Below, piece after piece: positions 16,632 to 25,976 of a stretch of 64,000 bases of DNA (its first letter is position 1; each line of letters starts with the position of its first letter). The DNA is from Opitutus terrae PB90-1 (GTDB lineage: Bacteria; Verrucomicrobiota; Verrucomicrobiia; Opitutales; Opitutaceae): NCBI RefSeq assembly GCF_000019965.1, contig NC_010571.1, forward strand, positions 4,287,001 to 4,351,000, written 5' to 3'. The translations under genes and the position numbers were made by a program. The notes below the pieces were generated by a model. The model was not told the origin of the DNA and ran no database searches. It saw only the letters and a program-made list of their open reading frames with translations.

Positions 16632-18098
16632 CTACGTTGCTGCGAGCACGTGGTAGTTTGCCATCGAGATCCCGCTGAGCATCGCGCCGGTGATCCCCAA
16701 AAAGCCCTGGTCCGTGCCGCAGAGATGGAGATTTGCGAGCGACGTTCTCCCCTGCCGGTTCTTTACGGGCGAGCCATAGATCGCGCCGCCGAAATGCCCG
16801 GTGTATCTCTCGACCGTGCGCGGAGTGAACATGTCGGTCGCCACGGTGTGCGCGCTCAGCGCCCCGGCCGACTCGAGCGGCGGCAGAAACCGCTGCGCGC
16901 TGCGCACCACTGCTGCAAACCAGCGCTGCTTGTCGGCCCGATAAACGTCCTCGGACAGCCCGCGCCAGCGCTCGTAGTTCGCCAGACAGGTGACCCGCAG
17001 CAATCCCTCCGGCAGTCGTCGCCCGGCCCCGAACTCGAAATTGTTGGGAAAACAGATCACGCCGCTGCGCAGGTCCACCTGCTCGTCCGGCCGGGCGTAA
17101 TCGAAGGCCTCCGAGTTGTTGAAAAACACGATGGTGTCGCGTCCCCAGCCCATTTCGTCCGGCTGCTGGTCCAGCACGCTGATGGTCTCGACAAACGACA
17201 GCCGGCCCACTTCTGCCGCCTCCATTGCAGTCGAAGCCGTGGCGGCGTTGGCGGGTCGCGCGGGCGAGTCGGCTCGCACGAGCGCGGCCGTTTCCGGCGC
17301 ACCGATGGATGAGAGCACGTGATCGGCGGTGATCTCCGCGCCATCGTCGAGAATCAGCGCCGCGGCGCGGCCTTCGCGCGCGACGATTTCCTTCACGCCG
17401 CACTTCATGCGGCGCTCACCACCCGCCGCGCGATACTTCTCGAGCAGCACGCGCAGCACCCGCCGCACTCCTTCGAACGGCCGCGCGAAGCCCTCGAAGA
17501 AGAGCGCTTTGAACATGATCACGAACTGCCCGAACTCCATGTCGCGCTCCTGCGCGCTGCCGTAGTACATCACCGGACAAAACAGCATATCCTCCAACAG
17601 CGGCTCAGTGATGTGTCGCCGGACGATTTCCCGTGCCGACACGGCCGGAGCGTCCAGCGCAACGTCGTCGTAGCTCCGGATGGATTCAACCAGCCGGCGG
17701 AAGCCGTCGATCTGCCGCGGGAACTGCGCGGCGACTTCGCTCTCAAACAGTGCGAACTCGTTGCTGAACCGCAGCGCGGTTTCGCCCCGCGGGCCGAAAG
17801 CGATCCGCGACTCCCGCTGCGGGCAAAGGTCGAATTCCTCGCGCTGAATCCGCAGCTGGCGCAGCAGCTTGGTCAACGGCGTGCCTTTCACGCCGGGCGG
17901 CACGTAGTTGGTCATCGCATGCAGCCCGACGTCGAACTTCCGGCCCGCGATGCTGTAGAAACTGTTCAGTCCGCCGGGAGCGTTGTGCCGCTCAAAGATG
18001 CACACGCGCCGGCCGAAATGCGCCAGCCGGATGCCTGCGGCGAGTCCCGACATCCCCGCGCCAATGATCGCGACGTCATAGTGCGAACGGGTGTTCAT
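16632..18098 (-). CDS. CrtI/phytoene-desaturase-like FAD oxidoreductase (copy 2)
   Basis: A 488-residue FAD-dependent amine-oxidase superfamily protein. The dinucleotide-binding motif YDVAIIGAGMSGLAAGIRLA is at about 7-26 with RRVCIFERHNAPGG just after, and the C-terminal part ends LHLCGTDQGFLGITGAMLSG, the FAD-binding signature of CrtI relatives. It is related to the 11073-12512 gene but clearly diverged. It sits 136 bases downstream of the acyl carrier protein gene, in the order ketosynthase-ACP-CrtI, so its substrate may be an ACP-bound chain. The ATG at 18098 (MNTRSHYDVAI) is chosen because the longer frame enters a REPIN. Desaturation, isomerisation or saturation are all possible. Confidence 0.77.
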   Translation of the reverse strand: MNTRSHYDVAIIGAGMSGLAAGIRLAHFGRRVCIFERHNAPGGLNSFYSIAGRKFDVGLHAMTNYVPPGVKGTPLTKLLRQLRIQREEFDLCPQRESRIAFGPRGETALRFSNEFALFESEVAAQFPRQIDGFRRLVESIRSYDDVALDAPAVSAREIVRRHITEPLLEDMLFCPVMYYGSAQERDMEFGQFVIMFKALFFEGFARPFEGVRRVLRVLLEKYRAAGGERRMKCGVKEIVAREGRAAALILDDGAEITADHVLSSIGAPETAALVRADSPARPANAATASTAMEAAEVGRLSFVETISVLDQQPDEMGWGRDTIVFFNNSEAFDYARPDEQVDLRSGVICFPNNFEFGAGRRLPEGLLRVTCLANYERWRGLSEDVYRADKQRWFAAVVRSAQRFLPPLESAGALSAHTVATDMFTPRTVERYTGHFGGAIYGSPVKNRQGRTSLANLHLCGTDQGFLGITGAMLSGISMANYHVLAAT

Positions 18099-18170
18099 CC
18101 GGATTGTTCGCGTGGGAGATTTAGCCAATGGCCCCAGATGAACCCGCCCTCTCCGCCAGCTGCCATGAAA

Positions 18171-18213
18171 GCGCGGGCGTCTCGCCCGCATCGGCTCGGA
18201 GCGGGCAAGAGGC
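18171..18213. repeat. REPIN-like doublet between ACP and CrtI-like genes
   Basis: GCGGGC-GTCTC-GCCCGC (18173-18189) faces GCGGGC-AAGAG-GCCCGC (18201-18217); the second is the reverse-strand form of the same hairpin. The doublet separates the ACP gene from the second CrtI-like gene. Confidence 0.7.
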
Positions 18214-18234
18214 CCGCGCTCCCCTCCCTCATGC

Positions 18235-18498
<264 letters not shown>

Positions 18499-18516
18499 GT
18501 TCGCGTAAGGGCGGAA

Positions 18517-19755
18517 TTAGGGGAGAAAGCGTTTAACAATCAACGTGGAATTTATCCCGAGCATCCCGAAGGAGTTGTTCAGGATCGTGTCGACCTTCGC
18601 CACTTTCCGCGGCTGGTTCAGCACCAGTCCCGGCAGTGCGCAGGCGGGGTCGAGATCGTCGACGTTGATCGTCGGATGCACGGTGAGGTCGTCGAACGAC
18701 GGCAGGTTGCCCGCCAGTTCGAGCGCGCCCGCCGCGCCCATGCAGTGGCCGATGTAGCTTTTCGTGTTGTTGATGTAGGTGTCGGGACAATCGGCGCCGA
18801 ATACGGCGCGTACCGCCTCGCACTCCTGCACGTCGCCCATCGGCGTCGCCGTGGCGTGCGTGTTCACGATGTGAATGTCGCGCGGTTCCATCGCCGCGCG
18901 CTGGATCGCCGCGCGGATGCACTCGGCCTGCCGCGTCGGATTGGGCAGCACGTAGTCGCTCGCGTCAGAGTTCACGTGATAACCGGCGATCTCGCCGTAG
19001 ATCTTGGCGCCGCGCGCCTGCGCGTCCTCGAGCCGTTCGAGCGTGAACAGCCCGCCGCCTTCGCTGATCACGATGCCGTTGCGCGCCTTGTCGAACGGCC
19101 GCGACGCCTTGTGCGGATCCTCGTGCGTCGCGAGCGCGTTCTGCGATTTGAACCCGGCGAAAATCCCGAAAGTCTGCGTGCTCTCGCTCACGCCGCCGCA
19201 GATCGTAAAATCCACTTCGCCAAGCCGCAGCATCTGCGTCGCGTGGATCAAGCCCATGTTGCCCGCCGCACAGGCCGCGCCGATCGTGTAGGAAGGACCG
19301 GTCACACCGAGATGCAGGGATGTCTCGCCCGCGGGGTTGTTGGCGACTGTCCGCGGGTTGTGGTAGTGCGACCAGAACTTGGTGTCGTAGTTGAATTTCG
19401 AGATGTTGAAGATCTCGTTCTCCGTCTCGACGTTGCCGTGCTCCGTGCAACCGATGTAAATGCCGACACGGTCCTTCGGCACGCGGTCCCACGCCACACC
19501 GCTGTCCGCCAGCGCCTCGCGGGCGCAGTAGATCGCGATGCTGCCCGCGCGCGTGCCGACGCGCAGTTCCTTTTTCTTCTGATAGCGAAGCGGATCGAAA
19601 TCGCACAGCCCCGCCAGTTGCGTGCCCATGTAGCGGACTTCCGTCCGCTTGATCCCGGCGATGCCGTTCAGGAGGTTGCGCCGAAAATCGGCCAGGGAAT
19701 TTCCGTTCGGAGCGGTCAGACCCACACCGGTGATGACGATACGCGCGGACTTCAT
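18517..19755 (-). CDS. FabF/KAS II-like beta-ketoacyl-ACP synthase
   Basis: A 412-residue thiolase-fold ketosynthase. Catalytic residues are Cys162 in IGAACAAGNMG, His300 in NTHATATPMGD and His337 in NNTKSYIGHCMGAAG, with Lys332, the full FabF Cys-His-His set. It elongates acyl-ACP with malonyl-ACP. The sequence around the active site (AACAAG rather than TACATG) and the specialised neighbours (ACP 18 bases downstream, then a CrtI-like oxidoreductase) suggest a secondary-metabolism or polyunsaturated-chain ketosynthase rather than the primary FabF. No acyltransferase or chain-length factor is adjacent. Start ATG at 19755; the 300-base gap to the divergent galE should hold its promoter. Confidence 0.88.
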   Translation of the reverse strand: MKSARIVITGVGLTAPNGNSLADFRRNLLNGIAGIKRTEVRYMGTQLAGLCDFDPLRYQKKKELRVGTRAGSIAIYCAREALADSGVAWDRVPKDRVGIYIGCTEHGNVETENEIFNISKFNYDTKFWSHYHNPRTVANNPAGETSLHLGVTGPSYTIGAACAAGNMGLIHATQMLRLGEVDFTICGGVSESTQTFGIFAGFKSQNALATHEDPHKASRPFDKARNGIVISEGGGLFTLERLEDAQARGAKIYGEIAGYHVNSDASDYVLPNPTRQAECIRAAIQRAAMEPRDIHIVNTHATATPMGDVQECEAVRAVFGADCPDTYINNTKSYIGHCMGAAGALELAGNLPSFDDLTVHPTINVDDLDPACALPGLVLNQPRKVAKVDTILNNSFGMLGINSTLIVKRFLP

Positions 19756-20055
19756 TGATTGGACGAAACGGAAATCGCTACCGAAGCGGCGGTCGAAAGC
19801 AATCCCGCGGTGGCCCGGCTGGACATTTCACGCCGTTTTCCATCGCACGCCTGCAGGTGGAGCCCCCCGGGCCCGGCGGCATGGCTGTCGGTTTGCACTC
19901 GCGTGCCCGCCCCCAGCCTGGCGGGACGCCGGGCTCCGCCTCACGGCCGAGACCGCGGCTCTCCTTTCCTTTTTGCGGCATCTGCGCGAACGTTTCCCGC
20001 CCGGGTTTGTCATTGCCCGCGGCCCAGCAATCCTTCTGGTTTCCACTCTCTTATC
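19756..20055. promoter_or_regulatory. Divergent intergenic region between ketosynthase and galE
   Basis: These 300 bases separate two divergent starts. They contain GC-rich short palindromes (a partial REP-like GGCGGGACGCCGGG near 19919) but no recognisable riboswitch, tRNA or open frame of plausible composition. Promoters for both directions are expected here; none could be identified confidently. Confidence 0.3.
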
Positions 20056-21048
20056 ATGAACGTCCTCGTCGTCGGCGGCGCCGGCTACATCGGCAGCCAC
20101 TGCGTCCGCCAACTCCTTGCGGCCGGCCACCGGCCGGTCGTGCTCGACAATCTCGTCTACGGTCATCGTGCCGCGGTGGATCCTTCGATCCCGTTCCACG
20201 ACGTGAACCTGGGCGATGCGCCGGCCGTCGAGCGGATCCTGCGCGCGGAGCAGATCGACGTGGTCATGCACTTCGCCGCTTACTGCTACGTCGGCGAGTC
20301 GGTGACCGACCCGCTCAAATACTATTTCAACAACGTGGCCGCGACGCTGCACCTGCTGCAGGCGATGCTCGCCGCGAACGTGAAGAAGTTCGTCTTTTCC
20401 TCCACGTGCGCGACGTTCGGCATTCCCGCGACCCTCCCGATCCACGAAAACCTGCCGCAGGCGCCGATCAATCCCTACGGGCAGACCAAGCTCGACGTGG
20501 AAAACCTGCTGAAGGCGCTCGCCGGGGCCCATGGGCTGAGTTTCGCGGCATTTCGCTATTTCAACGCCGCCGGCGCCGCGGAGGACGGCCGCATCGGCGA
20601 GGATCACGATCCCGAAACCCATCTGATCCCGCTGGCCATCGATGTGGCGACCGGCAAGCGGCCTCAGCTGCAGCTTTTCGGCACCGATTATCCCACGCCC
20701 GACGGCACGTGCCTGCGCGACTACGTCCACGTCGACGATCTCAGCCGGGCGCATATCGCCGTGTTCGATCGTCTGGGCACTCCCGGCACTCAGCTCTTCT
20801 ACAATCTTGGGACGGGCGCGCCGACCTCCAATCGTGAGGTGATCCGTGCGGTCGAGAAGGTCGTCGGCCGCAAGGTCAACGTGGTCGAAAGCCCGCGGCG
20901 AGCCGGCGATCCGCCCGCGCTCTACGCGGATTCGGCCAGGGCGCAGCGCGAACTGGGCTGGCAGGTGAAGTTTTCCACCATCGAATCGATCGTCGCCACC
21001 GCCTGGAAGTGGCATGCGTCGCATCCGAACGGCTACGACGACCGCTGA
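20056..21048 (+). CDS. galE: UDP-glucose 4-epimerase
   Basis: A 330-residue extended SDR epimerase interconverting UDP-glucose and UDP-galactose. It has the NAD motif GGAGYIGSH at 7-15, the catalytic Ser region FSSTCATFG, the YGQTK catalytic Tyr/Lys and C-terminal substrate-binding strands such as RDYVHVDDL. The ATG at 20056 (MNVLVVGGAGYIGSH) matches GalE N-termini; an earlier in-frame start is not needed. It is followed by a REPIN cluster, so it is probably monocistronic. Related UDP-sugar epimerases cannot be excluded. Confidence 0.9.
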   Translation: MNVLVVGGAGYIGSHCVRQLLAAGHRPVVLDNLVYGHRAAVDPSIPFHDVNLGDAPAVERILRAEQIDVVMHFAAYCYVGESVTDPLKYYFNNVAATLHLLQAMLAANVKKFVFSSTCATFGIPATLPIHENLPQAPINPYGQTKLDVENLLKALAGAHGLSFAAFRYFNAAGAAEDGRIGEDHDPETHLIPLAIDVATGKRPQLQLFGTDYPTPDGTCLRDYVHVDDLSRAHIAVFDRLGTPGTQLFYNLGTGAPTSNREVIRAVEKVVGRKVNVVESPRRAGDPPALYADSARAQRELGWQVKFSTIESIVATAWKWHASHPNGYDDR

Positions 21049-21063
21049 GCTGCCGGCGCGCTT

Positions 21064-21207
21064 TGTAGCGCGGGGTCTCCCGACCCCGCCGCGAAAGCAC
21101 CGCGGCGCTGGGTGCACATCAGCTTTGGCAACGTGGCACGGGCATCCTGCCCGTGGACGGCGCTCCGCGCCGCAAGCATGGGCAAGACGCCCATGCCACA
21201 CCACGTG
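21064..21207. repeat. Palindrome plus REPIN-like doublet downstream of galE
   Basis: CGGGGTC-TCC-CGACCCCG (21071-21088) is followed by two opposed REP hairpins, CACGGGC-ATCCT-GCCCGTG (21138-21156) and CATGGGC-AAGAC-GCCCATG (21177-21195). Together they fill most of the gap after galE. Confidence 0.65.
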
Positions 21208-21296
21208 CAGCCGGAGGCCGCGGGCGTCACGTGTTTGTTACGCTTCATGCCAGATTTTCTCGGAACCGATTTTGGCCTGAAGGCGTCGCAAGCCGC

Positions 21297-21488
21297 ATGG
21301 ATTCTTCCGCATCCTTGCCCCCGCATGTCCTTGATGAGGATCTCCAGATCGTGCGCGCGACACTCGCGTCGATCTCCGACGAGGTGCACCGGCTCTCGCC
21401 CGTCGCGGGCGAAGCGGTCTCCGACGCGCTCGCGAAAATCGACGAGGCGCACGAGGAATTTCTCCGCCATTCCTTCGCCGCGGACTAG
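21297..21488 (+). CDS. Small hypothetical protein (63 aa)
   Basis: A 63-residue acidic frame starting at the ATG at 21297 (MDSSASLPPHVLDEDLQIV) and predicted largely helical (IVRATLASISDEVHRL, ALAKIDEAHEEFLRH). It resembles small helical four-helix-bundle fragments but I recognise no family. It sits alone between the galE-associated repeats and the MBL-fold gene. It may be a genuine small gene, because its codon composition and Glu/Asp content differ from antisense-type frames nearby; alternatively it is chance coding. Confidence 0.4.
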   Translation: MDSSASLPPHVLDEDLQIVRATLASISDEVHRLSPVAGEAVSDALAKIDEAHEEFLRHSFAAD

Positions 21489-21510
21489 AAGCTGTTCGAA
21501 AGCTTGATCC

Positions 21511-21535
21511 GTAGGGCCGGCGGCAGCCCTACAAC
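21511..21535. repeat. GTAGGGC/GCCCTAC short palindrome
   Basis: GTAGGGC (21511-21517) and GCCCTAC (21526-21532) flank an 8-base centre between the small hypothetical gene and the MBL-fold gene. The same GTAGGGC opening occurs at 50397-50403, where it starts another intergenic palindrome. Confidence 0.45.
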
Positions 21536-21632
21536 GCTCGGCAGCGGTTTTCAGATCGACTCTAGACTCCGCGCCGAGCTGTGCTCTGTTGCTTATCGCG
21601 CGCCGCGGCTCGTGGCGCGCTGACTCTGATCC

Positions 21633-22511
21633 ATGGGGCGTATTCGTTTTCTCCGACAAATGATTTTCGACGGTCGTGGTCGTCCGCTGCGGACGCGCGC
21701 GCGGCCTGAACCGTCGAGGTGGCGCTCCGACGCCGTGACCGGGAGTGTGCTCGGCCACTCGACCGTGCTGCTGAACCTGCGCGGCTTGATCGTGCTGACG
21801 GACCCGGTGTTCTCACGCCGCGTTGGGCTCGGCATTCCGCCTTTCATTCTCGGCCCGAAGCGGCACTACGCGCCCGCGCTCGCCGCGAAGGAACTGCCCG
21901 CCCCGCACGTGATCGTGCTCAGTCATGCGCATTTTGACCACCTGGATGTCTGGAGCCTGCGACGGTTTTCGCGCCAAACCCCGATCGTGACGGCCGATGC
22001 GACCGGCGACATTCTGCGGCGGCACGGTTTTCGAAGGATTCACGAACTCGGCTGGGGCCAGTCGGTCGAGGTGGTCACCGAAGCCGGTCCGGTGCGCGTG
22101 ACGGCGCTCGAAGTGGCACACTGGGGCGCGCGCCTCATGCGCGACGTCCACCGTGGCTACAATGGCTACCTGATCGAACGTGACGGCTGCCGCGTGTGTT
22201 TTGCGGGCGACACCGCTTACACGCCGGCGTTTCAACGGCTGCGCGATCCCGGCCGGCCGCTCGATCTCATGCTGATGCCGATCGGCGCGTATGATCCCTG
22301 GATCCACGCGCACTGCAGCCCGGAACAGGCGGTCGCGATGACCCGCCAATCCGGTGCACGCGCCCTCGTGCCGATTCACCATCTCACGTTCAAGCTCAGT
22401 TCCGAGCCGATGCACGAACCGGCCGAGCGGCTGCGCGCCGCGCTCGCTGAGCAGCCGCCGGCACTGCTCGCTTCGGACTTGGGGGAAACCTTTCGCGTGC
22501 CGCTGGGCTGA
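21633..22511 (+). CDS. MBL-fold metal-dependent hydrolase (NAPE-PLD/UlaG-like)
   Basis: A 292-residue metallo-beta-lactamase-fold hydrolase. The zinc motif SHAHFDHLD (HxHxDH), a downstream AHWGAR, GDTAYTP and LVPIHHLTF give the expected set of metal ligands. The beginning, GHSTVLLNLRGLIVLTDPVFSRRV, matches the NAPE-phospholipase D/RomA/UlaG group. No signal peptide is evident; the first 30 residues are an Arg-rich extension. Substrate unknown: lactonase, phosphodiesterase and phospholipase-D-like activities all occur in the family. It stands alone between repeats and a CBS-domain gene on the same strand. Confidence 0.82.
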   Translation: MGRIRFLRQMIFDGRGRPLRTRARPEPSRWRSDAVTGSVLGHSTVLLNLRGLIVLTDPVFSRRVGLGIPPFILGPKRHYAPALAAKELPAPHVIVLSHAHFDHLDVWSLRRFSRQTPIVTADATGDILRRHGFRRIHELGWGQSVEVVTEAGPVRVTALEVAHWGARLMRDVHRGYNGYLIERDGCRVCFAGDTAYTPAFQRLRDPGRPLDLMLMPIGAYDPWIHAHCSPEQAVAMTRQSGARALVPIHHLTFKLSSEPMHEPAERLRAALAEQPPALLASDLGETFRVPLG

Positions 22512-22754
22512 CGGCGTTCTCAAATCCCTGTTTTCGCGATTCCCTGCGCTCACACGCTGGGCCCGTGCAGCCGCCGCAGTCCGGCTCCGCGTCGAGCGGA
22601 ATGCATCTGCAGACATCCTGCTGGAGGTCCGTTCGACGCGAGACGTTGCGGCGACTCGGCGGGACGCGTCCCCGCGCTCGCTGCGCGCTCCGGTTCGCTC
22701 AACCGGTGTTCGCCCCATGGCAGCTCGTCACCGCCACGGGTATCGTGCCGGACG

Positions 22755-23183
22755 ATGAAAATCCGGGAAATGATGACGAAGGAAACGCGCTCGGTTTCGC
22801 CTGACACGCCCGTAATCGAAGTGGCGGGGTTGATGCGCCTGCACGACATCGGCGTCGTCCCCGTGGTCGAAGACGGCCGCATCGTGGGCATGCTGACCGA
22901 TCGCGATATCGTGCTGCAAGTGGTGGCCGACGGTGACGATCCGCGCAGCACGGTCGTGCGTGATGTGATGTCCACCGGCTCGATCTCGGTGAACGAAAAC
23001 CAGGAAGTCGACGAAGCCGTCGCGCTCATGGAAAAATACCAAGTCCGTCGGCTGCCCGTGCTCAATGCGGATTCCAAACTCGTCGGGATCGTGTCGCTCG
23101 GCGATATCGCCGTCGATGTTCACGCAGGCTTGTCGGGCAAGGTGCTGAAGGAAGTCTCCGAACCCGCGGCGCCACGGTTGTAG
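22755..23183 (+). CDS. CBS-pair domain protein
   Basis: A 142-residue protein consisting of two CBS domains: MMTKETRSVSPDTPVIEVAGLMRLHDIGVVPVVEDGRIVGMLTDRDIVL, then the second repeat ending VRRLPVLNADSKLVGIVSLGDIA. CBS pairs bind adenine nucleotides and can act as energy sensors or general regulators. No enzyme domain is attached, so its target is unknown. The gene lies between the MBL-fold gene and a convergent malic enzyme with only palindromes between. It is clearly a complete free-standing protein. Confidence 0.88.
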   Translation: MKIREMMTKETRSVSPDTPVIEVAGLMRLHDIGVVPVVEDGRIVGMLTDRDIVLQVVADGDDPRSTVVRDVMSTGSISVNENQEVDEAVALMEKYQVRRLPVLNADSKLVGIVSLGDIAVDVHAGLSGKVLKEVSEPAAPRL

Positions 23184-23214
23184 GGCGGCCGTTCCATTGG
23201 GACGCGTCCAAGTT

Positions 23215-23284
23215 GCAGCCGGGGTCGCCGACCCCGGCCCGATAACTGCGCCGACTGCGCTCACCGGGCTCAGCGAGCCCGGCG
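23215..23284. repeat. Two palindromes of the GTC-GCC-GAC and CTC-AGC-GAG type
   Basis: GCCGGGGTC-GCC-GACCCCGGC (23218-23238) and CCGGGCTC-AGC-GAGCCCGG (23264-23282) lie between the convergent CBS and malic enzyme genes. The second matches the family also present at 54459-54517 and 56425-56467. Confidence 0.65.
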
Positions 23285-23291
23285 ACAAAGC

Positions 23292-24959
23292 TCACGCGTA
23301 GCTCTGATACTCCGGCACGAACATCCGGGCCGCGATATCAGCCTTCAGGTCGGCGGGGCGTGCGCGTCGGGCCAGTCCCGACTTGAACGCTTCCTCCGCG
23401 ACGGCGGTCGCGATCTCCAGCGACACTTCGCGGATCTTTGTAAGCGACGGAAACACCCGACCCAGCGCGATGTCCTCCGCGGATACGAGGCTCGCGAGCG
23501 TGCGCGCACCGCGCAGGAACATCCGATCGGTCACCTGTGAGGCTTCGGCGACAAGCGCGCCGAGACCGACGCCCGGGAAGATGTAAACGTTGTTCCCCTG
23601 CCCCGGCACGAACTCCCGCTCGCCGAGCTTCACCGTCGGGAACGGGCTGCCGCTGGCGAAAATCGCGCGGCCGTCCGTCCACGTGTAAGCCTGCTCCGCG
23701 GTGCATTCCGCCTTGGAGGTCGGGTTCGACAGCGCGAACACGACGGGATGCCGGTTCAACGCCGCCATCTGTCGCACGATCGGCTCGGTGAACGCCTGCG
23801 CCTGACCCGACACGCCAATGAGCGCCGTCGGCTTGAGCGCGTTCACCGCTTCGGCGAGCGTCGCGACAAAAGCGTGGTCGTGCGCGTACGGGCGCTTGTG
23901 CTCGGCCAGCTTCGCGAGCCGGCTCTGCACCACGAGTCCTTGCGAGTCGACGAACCAGCACCGCTGGCGCGCCTCGGCTTCCGAAAGCCCCTCCTCCCGC
24001 ATCGCTGCGACCAGCAGGTCGGCGATGCCCGTGCCCGCTTCGCCGGCGCCGAGGAACAGTACCCGTTGATCGCGCAGTTTGGCGCCGGAAATCCGTAGGC
24101 TGCCCAGCAATCCCGCAAGCGCCACGCCCGCGGTGCCCTGGATGTCATCGTTAAAGCTGCAGATCCGCTCGCGATACTGGTGGAGCAGTCGGAAGGCGTT
24201 CGTGTTGCCGAAATCCTCCCACTGCAACAGCGCCTTCGGAAATGCGTGCGCCACTGCGGTCACGAACTCCTCGAGAAACGCGTCATACTCGGCCCCGCGC
24301 GCGCGACGCTGGTTCAACCCGATGTAGAGCGGATCGTGATGCAGCGTCGTGTTGTCCGTCCCCACGTCGAGCATGATGGGGAGCGTGTAGCCCGGATGCA
24401 CCCCCGCACACGCGGTGTACAGCGAGAGCTTGCCGATCGGAATGCCCATGCCCAAGGCGCCGAGATCGCCGAGCCCGAGGATCCGCTCGCCATCGGTCAC
24501 CACGATCATCCGCACGTCGTTGACCGGCCAGTGGGTCAGAATGTCGGCGATGCGGCCCCGATCCCGAATGCTGATATACAGACCGCGCGGGCGCCGGAAA
24601 ATCGCGCCGAATTCGAGGCAGGCCTGTCCCACCACCGGCGTGTAGATGATCGGGATCATCTCCTCGAGATTCTCCTGCACGAGCCGGTAGAACAGCGTCT
24701 CGTTGCGGTTCTGCAGCGAGGTCAGAAAAATGTATTTCTCCAGGGCGTCGGGCTTGCGGCGGAAGTTGCCCATCACGCGCTTCACCTGCTCCTCCATCGA
24801 GAAAACGTGCGGCGGCAGCAATCCCCGCAGCCCCAAGGCGTCGCGTTCGGCCTCGGTGAACGCCGTGCCTTTGTTCAACAACGGATCCAGCAACAGCGCA
24901 TGACCGCGCGGATAGCTCGGACCACCATGGGGCTGGAGACCAGTGTCTTTCGAGGCCAT
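23292..24959 (-). CDS. NAD-dependent malic enzyme
   Basis: A 555-residue malic enzyme that oxidatively decarboxylates malate to pyruvate and CO2. Family markers include YTPVVGQACLEFG, WPVNDVRMIVVTDGERILGLGDLG, QWEDFGNTNAFRLLHQY, FNDDIQGTAGVALAG and an NAD-binding FLGAGEAGTG. The length matches the large SfcA/MaeA-type enzyme rather than the short bacterial MaeB-phosphotransacetylase fusions. In the C4 to propionate metabolism of this locus it supplies pyruvate or replenishes C4 pools. Start ATG at 24959. It is divergent from the DUF2062 gene across a 332-base gap. Confidence 0.93.
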   Translation of the reverse strand: MASKDTGLQPHGGPSYPRGHALLLDPLLNKGTAFTEAERDALGLRGLLPPHVFSMEEQVKRVMGNFRRKPDALEKYIFLTSLQNRNETLFYRLVQENLEEMIPIIYTPVVGQACLEFGAIFRRPRGLYISIRDRGRIADILTHWPVNDVRMIVVTDGERILGLGDLGALGMGIPIGKLSLYTACAGVHPGYTLPIMLDVGTDNTTLHHDPLYIGLNQRRARGAEYDAFLEEFVTAVAHAFPKALLQWEDFGNTNAFRLLHQYRERICSFNDDIQGTAGVALAGLLGSLRISGAKLRDQRVLFLGAGEAGTGIADLLVAAMREEGLSEAEARQRCWFVDSQGLVVQSRLAKLAEHKRPYAHDHAFVATLAEAVNALKPTALIGVSGQAQAFTEPIVRQMAALNRHPVVFALSNPTSKAECTAEQAYTWTDGRAIFASGSPFPTVKLGEREFVPGQGNNVYIFPGVGLGALVAEASQVTDRMFLRGARTLASLVSAEDIALGRVFPSLTKIREVSLEIATAVAEEAFKSGLARRARPADLKADIAARMFVPEYQSYA

Positions 24960-25291
24960 ATGCCATCATCGTGCCATTCCGCTGCGGCGTTTCGCTCGGC
25001 AGTTTTTGCCAAAGTCTCCGCGTCTCCAGCCAACAGCCGGCAATCGCTGCGCAGTGCTCGACCCGCCGGCCCGGCCCGCGCCTCGGCCCAGCGAAAAAAC
25101 GCACGATTGGTTTGGCAAAACGCACCGGATGCCCATAGGAGACCTCTCAATCTTTTCTCTCCGCCCAGCCCGCGAATGAATCGCTCCTCCTCTTTCCACC
25201 ACAGCACGATCGCGCCGATCACCTCGCTCGATGGCCCCTCACGTCTCCATGCGACCGGTGGATGTGAAGGGTTCGCGCGTTATTCCGGCCT
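24960..25291. promoter_or_regulatory. Divergent intergenic region between malic enzyme and DUF2062 gene
   Basis: 332 bases with no recognisable open frame, REPIN or riboswitch. AT-richer runs (for example CAATCTTTTCTCT near 25147) may contain promoter elements but no matched -35/-10 pair stands out. I see nothing further in it. Confidence 0.3.
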
Positions 25292-25828
25292 GTGAGACTG
25301 CCTCGCTGGGTTTTGCGGTGGATGCATCAGCATCACCTTTCGCGCAAGCGGCTGCGCGGCGGCTTCCTGCATTCCTGGCTCGGTGACCGGCTCCTCGCCA
25401 AGGAACTCTGGCTGCCAACCCACAACTCGCTCGCCCGCGCGTGGCTCGTGGGGTTCATCATCACCGTCATCCCGTTCCTCCCGGGCCAGGTGCTCCTCGC
25501 CTGCATCGCATGCCTCCTCATCCGCGGCAATCTCCTCCTCGGCATCGCGCTGCAATTTCTATCCTCGCCGCTCACCGCGCCGGTGCATCTGCCCACCGCC
25601 TATTTCCTCGGCGAGCTCGTGCGCGGCCGCGATCCCGTTGAGGTGTGGCATCACATTTCGACCGCGCCGCGCGACCTCGCCACCGGCAGCGGCGTGGAGT
25701 CGCTCTATCTTGGCGCGTTGATCCTGGGAGTTGTCGGCGGATTGCTCGGCTACGCGATCATCCATCACACGTGGCGCATGCCGCACCGGAAACTCCGCCC
25801 GCCGGAGCCGAAGAACCCGGTCGTCTAG
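25292..25828 (+). CDS. DUF2062 integral membrane protein
   Basis: A 178-residue protein with a GTG start at 25292 (an in-frame ATG at 25322 would remove ten residues). It has about three hydrophobic segments (WLVGFIITVIPF, VLLACIACLLI, LGALILGVVGGLLGYAI) and basic termini, with the DUF2062 pattern LWLPTHNSLARAWLVGFIITVIPFLPGQ. DUF2062 proteins are small membrane proteins of unknown function, often near polysaccharide or lipid genes. The C-terminal tail is Pro- and Arg-rich. Confidence 0.72.
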   Translation: MRLPRWVLRWMHQHHLSRKRLRGGFLHSWLGDRLLAKELWLPTHNSLARAWLVGFIITVIPFLPGQVLLACIACLLIRGNLLLGIALQFLSSPLTAPVHLPTAYFLGELVRGRDPVEVWHHISTAPRDLATGSGVESLYLGALILGVVGGLLGYAIIHHTWRMPHRKLRPPEPKNPVV

Positions 25829-25976
25829 CAGCGATTCGAGAACCCAGTTTTCGAAGAGGCCGGGCAGGTAGCGCGACGCGTCCCCGGTGAGCCGCGGCCC
25901 ACGCGCCGGTGTGGCGGCGGGCGTTGCACGCGATCTGTCGCGCGCAGGGCCACCAAATCCCGACGCCACGTCACGC